Positions 58,357-64,000 of a DNA stretch of 64,000 nt are shown piece by piece. The notes beneath the pieces were generated by a model. It did no database searches. It was not told the origin of the DNA and was given only the letters and a program-made list of their open reading frames with translations. The position numbers and the translations under genes are program-made. The stretch's first letter is position 1; the number at the start of each line of letters is the position of its first letter. Source of the stretch: Caulobacter sp. RHG1 (GTDB lineage: Bacteria; Pseudomonadota; Alphaproteobacteria; Caulobacterales; Caulobacteraceae); contig NZ_SMZP01000007.1 in assembly GCF_013181195.1 (NCBI RefSeq), positions 124,001 to 188,000 of the forward strand, read 5' to 3'.

Positions 58357-59355
58357 ATGACCAGCACCGCTTTCCCGCCGTTCTCCGTCCTCGACCTCGC
58401 GCCCGTTCCGGACGGTACGCCCGTCGGCCAAGCGCTCCAGAATAGCCTGGATCTCGCACAGCACGCCGAATCTCTCGACTTCCATCGCTATTGGCTGGCC
58501 GAGCATCACAGCATGCCGGGAATCGCCTCAGCCGCGACAGCCGTCGTGATCGGTCATGTGGCCGGCGGCACGAAGACGATTCGAGTCGGGTCGGGCGGGG
58601 TCATGCTGCCCAATCACGCCCCGCTGATGGTCGCCGAGCAGTTCGGCACCCTGGCCGCGCTCTATCCCGGCCGCATCGATCTGGGTCTTGGCCGTGCGCC
58701 CGGCACCGACCAGGCCACCATGCGCGCCCTGCGCCGCTATGCCGGGGCGGTCGATTCGTTCGCCCAGGACGTCGTCGAGCTGCAGCACTGGTTCAAGCCG
58801 GCCGATCCGAACCAAAGCGTTCGTGCGATTCCCGGCGAGGGCCAGGACGTGCCGATCTGGATGCTGGGCTCCTCGACCTGGGGCGCGCAGCTGGCCGCAG
58901 CCCTGGGGCTGCCCTACGCCTTCGCCGCCCACTTCGCGCCGGACGCCCTGCTGGACGCCCTCCTCCTCTATCGCCGCAACTTTAAGCCGTCGGAGACCCT
59001 GGACAAGCCCTACGCCATGGTCTGCATTGGCGTCTGTGCGGCCGACACCGACAAGGAAGCGACTCGTCTGGCGACCTCGACCCAGCAGCAGTTCCTGGCC
59101 CTGCGCCGCGGCCGCCCGGGCCTGCTGCCGCCGCCGGTCGACGACATCCGTGAGATCGCCTCCGAGGCCGAGCTGGCCGGCCTGGACCACACCTTCCAGT
59201 ACTCGGCCATCGGTTCGCCAGAGGCCGTGAAGCGCAAGATCGAGCAAGTGCTGGCTCTGACAGAGGCTGACGAGCTGATGTTCGCCTCGCAGATCTACGA
59301 TCACGGCGCGCGCAAGCGCAGCTACGAGATCCTGGCCGACATCAAGAAGGGCTAG
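58357..59355 (+). CDS. LLM-class flavin-dependent oxidoreductase
   Basis: A 332-residue luciferase-like monooxygenase. The N-terminal [18 protein letters not shown] and [27 protein letters not shown] mark the subgroup that includes E. coli YhbW-like proteins. [24 protein letters not shown] and [14 protein letters not shown] build the flavin site. These enzymes use FMNH2 and oxygen on unknown substrates. It follows the tRNA pair. Its TAG stop shares CTAG with the stop of the convergent glycosyltransferase. Confidence 0.88.
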   Translation: MTSTAFPPFSVLDLAPVPDGTPVGQALQNSLDLAQHAESLDFHRYWLAEHHSMPGIASAATAVVIGHVAGGTKTIRVGSGGVMLPNHAPLMVAEQFGTLAALYPGRIDLGLGRAPGTDQATMRALRRYAGAVDSFAQDVVELQHWFKPADPNQSVRAIPGEGQDVPIWMLGSSTWGAQLAAALGLPYAFAAHFAPDALLDALLLYRRNFKPSETLDKPYAMVCIGVCAADTDKEATRLATSTQQQFLALRRGRPGLLPPPVDDIREIASEAELAGLDHTFQYSAIGSPEAVKRKIEQVLALTEADELMFASQIYDHGARKRSYEILADIKKG

Positions 59356-60563
59356 TGGTCGCGCAGCGGGATCTGGCCGCCAAACGCCGCGTTGCCCGTC
59401 AGCCCGCCATAGATCGCACACAGCTGACGGAACACCGCCTCCCAGCCGTGCCGCTCAACGGCGCGCAGGCGCGCGGCAGCGCCCACCGCGGCGAGATCCC
59501 GCGCGAATAGCGCCTCGATGGCTTCGGCGAAGGCGGCGGGCTCGGAAGCCGTCGCCAGCTGGCCGACCTCTTCATCGACCGACTCGGCCACGCCGCCGGC
59601 GGCGACGCCCACCACGGGCAGGCCGCAGGCCATGGCCTCCAGCACGATCAGGCCGAACGGCTCGTTGTCGTTGGCGTGGACAAAGGCGTCGCAGCTGGCC
59701 AGCACGCCCGCCAACTCGGCCGGGTCGCGGACATAGTCCAGGCACAGTGCGCGATCGCTGACCGGCGCCCCGCCGCCGGCGCCGACGAACAACAGCTTGT
59801 AGGGCGCGCCCAGGCGCTCCACGGCCCCGACCAGCACATCGAGCCGCTTCTCGCGGGCCGGACGACCGGCGAAGACCAGCAGGCGTTCATCGGGCGCCAC
59901 GCCCAGGCGGCGACGAAGGCCGTCGCGATCGGCGCGCGAGGGATGGAAGATGTCGGTGTCGACGCCCAACGGGAGGCCGATGGCGTTGTGGACACCGGCC
60001 TCGATCAGCCGGCCGGCGATGAAGCGGCTGGGGGCCACGGCCTGGTCGAACTGGCGATAGATCGCCGCCCAGCGCTTCTGGACCGGCTTCTCGGCCCATT
60101 CGCCGATGTGCAGCGCCGCGAGGGCGCCGAGATCCGTGTGGCAGAAGCCGACGACGGGAACGCCCAAGGCGTCGCCGGCCCGCAAAGCCGCCAGGCCGGG
60201 AGTATAGGGATCGCCAGCTTCGATGATGTCCGGGCGCTGACGAATCAAACGCTCCATCCAGGCCGCCTTGACCACCGGCCAGCGATAGCCGGCCCCAAAC
60301 GGCAAAGGCGCCGCATAGATCGAGACCCTGCCCTGCCCGTCGTAGGAATCGCGGGCGCCCGGCACCACCAGCGTGTGGCGGACCTCCGGACGATTGGCCG
60401 CCAGCCAGGCGCGCTTGGACGCCAGATAGCGACGCACCCCGCCGCTGCGCGGCGCGTAGAGCATGGTGGTGTCGACAAGCCGGGCGCTGCCGTCAGACGG
60501 CGGATCGACTCGCAGAGAAAAACCGCGCGGGCCGAACGGCCGGGTCAATCTCGTGTCGGTCAC
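59352..60563 (-). CDS. Glycosyltransferase, family 4 (GT-B fold)
   Basis: A 403-residue cytoplasmic glycosyltransferase. The C-terminal donor domain has [19 protein letters not shown], and [30 protein letters not shown] carries the EX7E motif. The N-terminal acceptor domain has [14 protein letters not shown]. Donor and acceptor are unknown; members build surface glycans or glycolipids. The start is GTG with GAGGA 7 bases upstream. It is downstream of the SPFH/RHH pair by 66 bases on the same strand and could share its transcript. Confidence 0.85.
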   Translation of the reverse strand: MTDTRLTRPFGPRGFSLRVDPPSDGSARLVDTTMLYAPRSGGVRRYLASKRAWLAANRPEVRHTLVVPGARDSYDGQGRVSIYAAPLPFGAGYRWPVVKAAWMERLIRQRPDIIEAGDPYTPGLAALRAGDALGVPVVGFCHTDLGALAALHIGEWAEKPVQKRWAAIYRQFDQAVAPSRFIAGRLIEAGVHNAIGLPLGVDTDIFHPSRADRDGLRRRLGVAPDERLLVFAGRPAREKRLDVLVGAVERLGAPYKLLFVGAGGGAPVSDRALCLDYVRDPAELAGVLASCDAFVHANDNEPFGLIVLEAMACGLPVVGVAAGGVAESVDEEVGQLATASEPAAFAEAIEALFARDLAAVGAAARLRAVERHGWEAVFRQLCAIYGGLTGNAAFGGQIPLRDH

Positions 60564-60629
60564 GCCGAATCCTCATCGGTACTGCAGGCCGCCCCATTCG
60601 GCCTCGGAACGATAAAGCTTTTGCGACAA

Positions 60630-60842
60630 TCAGGGTTCCTCGCCGTCCCCGGACGATTTTAGGGAAACGCCGCGACGCCCAAGAGCCTCTCGCAACAACA
60701 CTTCTACCTGAGCATTCACGCTGCGCAACTCGGCGCCGGCCAGCCGCTCGACGGCGGCCAGCACCTCGGGGCGGACGCGCATCAGGAACGCGCGCCGTCC
60801 ACCCCCCACTCCTTTTGGAGCGCTGTCTGGATCGCTCGCCAC
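60630..60842 (-). CDS. Arc-like ribbon-helix-helix protein
   Basis: A 70-residue protein with a GTG start 1 base after the SPFH gene stop. Residues 18-24 (AFLMRVR) would form the DNA-contacting strand and 25-36 and 41-56 (SVNAQVEVLLREALGR) the two helices of a ribbon-helix-helix fold, as in Arc and MetJ. Such small RHH proteins often follow SPFH genes. It is the natural candidate to bind the palindrome before the operon, which is inference. Confidence 0.75.
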   Translation of the reverse strand: MASDPDSAPKGVGGGRRAFLMRVRPEVLAAVERLAGAELRSVNAQVEVLLREALGRRGVSLKSSGDGEEP

Positions 60843-60843
60843 G

Positions 60844-61737
60844 TCAGCCGTACAGCGTGCCGGTGTTGACCACGGGTTGGGCCTCGCGGTCGGCGCACAG
60901 CACCACCAGCAGGTTGGAGACCATCGAAGCGCGACGCTCGTCGTCCAGATTGACGACGCCTCGCTCACTCAGCTGGCCCAGCGCGCTTTCGACCATGTCG
61001 ACGGCGCCGGCCACGATCGTGCGGCGCGCGGCCAGGACAGCCTCGGCCTGCTGACGCTTCAGCATCGAGCCCGCGATCTCGGGCGCATAGGCCAGGTGCA
61101 TCAGGTGCGCCTCATCGATCGCAACGCCCGCCACCGCGGTGCGCTGCTGCAGATCCTTGCGCAGACGATCGCCGACCTCTTCGGCGTCGGCGCGCAAGGT
61201 GGGCTCGCCCTCCTCCGCGTGGTCATAGGCATAGTGAGTGGCGACCTCGCGCAGGCCCGTCTCGATCTGGATGTTCACGAAGGTCGCATAGTCGTCGACG
61301 TCGAACAGGGCCTGGGCCGAGTCCTTCACGCGCCAGACGATGTTGGCGGCGATCTCGATCGGGTTGCCGCGCTTGTCGTTGACCTTCAGCGTCTCACTGG
61401 TGACGTTGCGCACCCGCAGGCTGATCTTCTTGCGTCCGTACCAGGGCAGGATCCAGCGCAGCCCGGTCTTGCGGTCTGTGCCGACATACGAGCCGAACAG
61501 CGTGATGACATAGCCCTCGTTCGGCTGCAGCGTATAGAAGCCGCCGAAGATCAGCAGAGCCAGCGTCAGGAGCACCGCCCCCGACACACCGAAGAGCGCG
61601 CCGCCACCGCTCTTGGCCTGCACGATCATCCAGACGCCCGCAGCCAGGATCAGGGGCGCGGCAACCAACGCTATACTGCCGTTCATGCCGCCATGGGCGC
61701 GCTCGACAGTGGGGTTGATGGTGCGAACGTCAGTCAT
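60844..61737 (-). CDS. SPFH/Band-7 domain membrane protein
   Basis: A 297-residue SPFH (stomatin/prohibitin/flotillin/HflK-C) protein. Two hydrophobic helices occupy about residues 20-40 and 46-66, then the SPFH domain (about 70-230; GYVITLFGSYVGTDRKTGLRWILPWYGRKKISLR, VKDSAQALFDVDDYATFVNIQIETGLREV) and a helical C terminus. SPFH proteins form membrane microdomain scaffolds. The substrate or partner is unknown. GGAGGGA lies 6-10 bases before the ATG. It is the first gene of a pair with the RHH gene, behind a palindromic operator. Confidence 0.9.
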   Translation of the reverse strand: MTDVRTINPTVERAHGGMNGSIALVAAPLILAAGVWMIVQAKSGGGALFGVSGAVLLTLALLIFGGFYTLQPNEGYVITLFGSYVGTDRKTGLRWILPWYGRKKISLRVRNVTSETLKVNDKRGNPIEIAANIVWRVKDSAQALFDVDDYATFVNIQIETGLREVATHYAYDHAEEGEPTLRADAEEVGDRLRKDLQQRTAVAGVAIDEAHLMHLAYAPEIAGSMLKRQQAEAVLAARRTIVAGAVDMVESALGQLSERGVVNLDDERRASMVSNLLVVLCADREAQPVVNTGTLYG

Positions 61738-61755
61738 GGGGCTCCCTCCAGATTT

Positions 61756-61792
61756 GCGATCAAAGTGATATCACTTTGATCGCACACTTCAA
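61756..61792 (-). promoter_or_regulatory. SPFH-RHH operator: perfect 28-bp palindrome over a promoter
   Basis: Bases 61756-61783 read the same on both strands (half-site GCGATCAAAGTGAT). On the minus strand TTGAAG (61792-61787), a 16-base spacer and TATCAC (61770-61765) form a candidate promoter, so the palindrome covers the -10 and most of the spacer. It ends 19 bases before the SPFH start. A dimeric or tetrameric repressor is implied. Confidence 0.7.
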
Positions 61793-61856
61793 CCCTGAGG
61801 GCGCGCAGACGCGCCGCGCGGACGAACCGCGACACAGGATGCTGACTGGAAGGGGG

Positions 61857-61931
61857 TGGTGGGCAGTGAGGGGATCGAACCCCCGACCCTCTCCGTGTAA
61901 AGGAGACGCTCTACCGCTGAGCTAACTGCCC
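61857..61931 (-). tRNA. tRNA-Val (TAC)
   Basis: A 75-base cloverleaf on the minus strand with encoded CCA. Acceptor GGGCAGT/ACTGCCC, D arm GCTCAGCGGTAGAGC, anticodon stem CTCCT/... with loop TTTACAC (anticodon TAC), and T arm GGGGG TTCGATC CCCTC. Confidence 0.96.
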
Positions 61932-61998
61932 TACTGGGAGGCCGCTTCTAGCGGGCCGGTAAGCTTGCGCCTAGTTCGAAAAGAGCGGCGCGACAACG

Positions 61999-62030
61999 AA
62001 AAGGCGGAACGCCGACCATGGCGCCCCGCC
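61999..62030 (-). terminator. Possible terminator of the HU gene
   Basis: On the minus strand GGCGG-GG-CGCC pairs with GGCG-TT-CCGCC (2+2 internal mismatch) and TTTT follows. It lies 23 bases after the HU stop. Confidence 0.5.
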
Positions 62031-62052
62031 CGTTCTGGACGCGGAAACTGGA

Positions 62053-62331
62053 TCAGCCGTTCAGCGACGACTTCAGGCCTTCGCCAACCTGGAAGCGCGC
62101 GGTCTTGGACGCAGGGCGATTCACGGTCTCGCCGGTACGCGGATTGCGGGCGGTGCCGGCGGCGCGGGCGACAGCCTTGAACGTGCCGAAACCGACGAGC
62201 CGAACGTCTTGCCCCGATTTCAGGGAGTCGGTCACCGCGTCGATAAACGCTTCCAGAGCGTCCTTGGCCTGGTTCTTGTTGATGCCCGCCTTCTCGGCGA
62301 TCGCCGTAACGAGTTCGGCTTTTGTGGTCAT
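62053..62331 (-). CDS. hup: HU-family DNA-binding protein
   Basis: A 92-residue HU-type nucleoid protein. The N-terminal helices MTTKAELVTAIAEKAGINKNQAKDALEAFIDAV are followed by the beta-arm region VGFGTFKAVARAAGTARNPRTGE and the C-terminal strand with TARFQVGEGLKS. It lacks the IHF-type C terminus. ATG 62331 has GGGAGA upstream. The hup gene next to lon is the usual bacterial order. It bends and compacts DNA as a dimer. Confidence 0.95.
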   Translation of the reverse strand: MTTKAELVTAIAEKAGINKNQAKDALEAFIDAVTDSLKSGQDVRLVGFGTFKAVARAAGTARNPRTGETVNRPASKTARFQVGEGLKSSLNG

Positions 62332-62389
62332 GTTTTTCTCCCAGCCGAGCGGCGACGTGTTTTCGCTTACGGCGCTTCGCTCTGCGGGG

Positions 62390-62417
62390 ATTATGGCTGT
62401 TGAAAAATTGTCGTCAA
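62390..62417 (-). promoter_or_regulatory. hup promoter
   Basis: On the minus strand TTGACG, a 16-base spacer and CATAAT (17 bases if the -10 is read ATAATC). It lies 59 bases before the HU start, just past the lon terminator stem. Confidence 0.65.
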
Positions 62418-62423
62418 ACGAGA

Positions 62424-62448
62424 GCGGCGCGGGAAACTCCCGCGCCGC
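62424..62448 (-). terminator. Terminator hairpin of lon
   Basis: Perfect 10-bp stem GCGGCGCGGG/CCCGCGCCGC with a 5-base loop, 25 bases after the lon stop. The T run (TTTTT at 62409-62405) comes only about 15 bases later, so termination may be partial. Confidence 0.6.
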
Positions 62449-62473
62449 ACAAGTTATCACCAATAAGTTACAA

Positions 62474-64000
62474 TCAGTGGGTCAGGACGGCGTCGCTGTC
62501 GCCATCGTCCTTCTTGGAAGACCCGCCGATCGGCTCCTCGGCTTCGTTCCATTCGACCGGCGTCAGAGGCCCGGTTAGAGCCAGCTTCAGCACTTCGTCC
62601 ATGGTCGAGACCGGGATGATCTCCAGGCCGTCCTTCACGCTCTGAGGGACGTCCGCGAGATCCTTCTCGTTCTCCTGCGGGATCAGCACCGTCTTCACGC
62701 CCGAGCGCAGAGCCGCCAGCAGCTTCTCCTTCAGGCCGCCGATGGCGGTGACCCGGCCGCGCAGGGTGATCTCGCCGGTCATGGCGATGTCCTTGCGGAT
62801 CGGAATGCCCGTCAGCACCGACACGATGGCCAGACCCATGGCCGCGCCGGCGGACGGACCGTCCTTGGGCGTGGCGCCGTCCGGCACGTGGATGTGCACG
62901 TCCATCTTCTCGAACACCGGCGGCTTGATGCCGAACTGCAGCGAGCGCGAACGGACGTAGCTGTTGGCCGCCGCGATCGACTCCTTCATCACCTCCTTGA
63001 GGTTGCCGGTGATCTGCATCCGACCCTTGCCCGGCATCTTCACGGCTTCGATGGTCAGGATGTCGCCGCCGAACTCCGTCCAGGCCAGACCCGTGACGAT
63101 GCCGACCTGATCGACCTCGTCGGTCTCGCCGTAGCGGTACTTCTTGACGCCCGCGTACTTGGCCAAGCGCTCGTCGTCGATGGTGATCGTGGTCAGCTTT
63201 TCGCGGGCCAGATCACGCACCGTCTTGCGCGCCAGGGCGCCCAGTTCCCGCTCCAGCGACCGCACGCCGGCTTCCCGGGTGTAGTAGCGGATCAGGTCGC
63301 GGATCGCCTTGTCCGGGACGATGAACTCGGCCGGCTTCAGGCCGTGATCCTTGGCCAGCTTCGGCAGGACGTGGCGCTTGGCGATCTCCAGCTTCTCATC
63401 CTCGGTGTAGCCGGGGATGCGGATGATCTCCATGCGGTCCAGCAGCGGCTGGGGCATGTTCAGGCTGTTGGCCGTCGTGACGAACATTACCTGCGACAGG
63501 TCGTAGTCGACCTCCAGATAGTGGTCGCCGAAGGTCGAGTTCTGCGACGGGTCCAGCACCTCAAGCAGCGCCGAGGCGGGGTCGCCGCGGTAGTCGCTGC
63601 CCATCTTGTCGATCTCGTCCAGCAGGACGAAGGCGTTGGTCGTCTTGGCCTTTTTCATCGACTGGACGACCTTGCCAGGCATCGAGCCGATATAGGTGCG
63701 GCGGTGACCGCGGATCTCGGCCTCGTCACGTACGCCGCCGAGGCTCATGCGTACGAACTCGCGGCCGGTCGCCTTGGCCAGCGACTTGCCCAACGAGGTC
63801 TTGCCGACGCCGGGAGGGCCGACGAGGCACAGGATCGGGCCCTTCAACGAGTTGGTCCGGGCCTGGACGGCCAGATACTCGAGAATGCGTTCCTTGACCT
63901 TGTCCAGACCGTAGTGGTCGGCGTCGAGGATGCCCTCGGCCTCGACCATGTCGATCTTCTTGGTCTTGGCCTTGCCCCACGGGATCGACAGCAGCCAGTC
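62474..64000 (-). CDS. lon: ATP-dependent protease La (Lon), N-terminal part outside window
   Basis: The C-terminal 508 residues of Lon; the frame is open to the window edge, where it reads [14 protein letters not shown]. The AAA+ Walker A is [13 protein letters not shown], Walker B is [11 protein letters not shown], and sensor residues lie before [16 protein letters not shown]. The protease domain has the catalytic Ser of [10 protein letters not shown] and the Lys of [16 protein letters not shown]. Lon is about 800 residues, so roughly 290 are missing. In Caulobacter Lon degrades DnaA, CcrM and other regulators. Confidence 0.97.
   Translation of the reverse strand, partial: DWLLSIPWGKAKTKKIDMVEAEGILDADHYGLDKVKERILEYLAVQARTNSLKGPILCLVGPPGVGKTSLGKSLAKATGREFVRMSLGGVRDEAEIRGHRRTYIGSMPGKVVQSMKKAKTTNAFVLLDEIDKMGSDYRGDPASALLEVLDPSQNSTFGDHYLEVDYDLSQVMFVTTANSLNMPQPLLDRMEIIRIPGYTEDEKLEIAKRHVLPKLAKDHGLKPAEFIVPDKAIRDLIRYYTREAGVRSLERELGALARKTVRDLAREKLTTITIDDERLAKYAGVKKYRYGETDEVDQVGIVTGLAWTEFGGDILTIEAVKMPGKGRMQITGNLKEVMKESIAAANSYVRSRSLQFGIKPPVFEKMDVHIHVPDGATPKDGPSAGAAMGLAIVSVLTGIPIRKDIAMTGEITLRGRVTAIGGLKEKLLAALRSGVKTVLIPQENEKDLADVPQSVKDGLEIIPVSTMDEVLKLALTGPLTPVEWNEAEEPIGGSSKKDDGDSDAVLTH

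Overview
This is high-GC alphaproteobacterial chromosome, almost certainly Caulobacter (C. crescentus/vibrioides or a close relative). The evidence is lpxI used in place of lpxH in the lipid A cluster, a LexA of the alphaproteobacterial type with GTTC-N7-GTTC operators, a 29-codon gene matching the Caulobacter SOS division inhibitor SidA in size and setting, and gene neighbourhoods (lexA, bamA-lpx, dnaE, the nuo operon, hup-lon) in the arrangement known for that genus. Nearly all of the window is core genome. No insertion sequence, prophage, integrase or CRISPR array was seen.

Layout: (1) 1-3.7 kb, plus strand: the end of trpC, an acyltransferase, a signal peptidase I, a methyltransferase and lexA with its own SOS operators and a terminator. 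(2) 3.7-9.6 kb: a PEP-mutase-like enzyme and a ComEC-like protein (minus), then gltX and gltA (plus). (3) 9.6-11.6 kb: a translationally coupled pair made of a free-standing FlhB C-terminal domain and a FliK-like protein. (4) 11.7-26.8 kb, minus: rpsB-tsf-pyrH-frr-uppS-cdsA-dxr-rseP-bamA-skp-lpxD-fabZ-lpxA-lpxI-lpxB, a run joining translation factors, isoprenoid and phospholipid synthesis, beta-barrel assembly and lipid A synthesis. A structured rpsB leader lies at its head and two internal hairpin terminators partition it. (5) 27.0-31.1 kb, minus: a GFA-family protein, dnaE and the tiny SOS gene sidA with a perfect LexA box. (6) 31.1-33.4 kb, plus: a nucleoside hydrolase and an outer-membrane barrel protein. 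(7) 33.4-36.7 kb, minus: proS-lolC-lolD with its own promoter. (8) 37.0-57.7 kb, minus: a probable 20-kb operon running nuoA to nuoN (respiratory complex I, with four small extra genes embedded) and on into birA, coaX, RNase J, a radical SAM protein, methylmalonyl-CoA epimerase and a DUF1467 membrane protein. (9) 58.0-60.6 kb: two identical tRNA-Asp genes, a luciferase-like oxidoreductase and a glycosyltransferase. (10) 60.6-64 kb, minus: an SPFH membrane protein and a ribbon-helix-helix protein behind a perfect 28-bp palindrome, tRNA-Val, the HU gene, and lon (5' end cut off by the window).

The genes fit together as follows. lexA and sidA are the sensor/repressor and an output of the DNA-damage checkpoint; SidA is known to block division at the level of FtsW. 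The rpsB-to-lpxB block feeds the cell envelope: UppS makes the undecaprenyl carrier, CdsA makes CDP-diacylglycerol, RseP is a site-2 protease, BamA and Skp build outer-membrane proteins, and LpxD/A/I/B with FabZ make lipid A and fatty acids. The nuo block makes all fourteen complex I subunits.

The items most worth a second look are sidA with its operator, the SPFH/RHH module with its palindrome, the FlhB-C/FliK-like mini-pair, the rpsB leader RNA, the four unexplained genes inside the nuo operon and the histidine-rich loop of NuoL. All identifications come from reading the sequence and from family knowledge; no database search was run.
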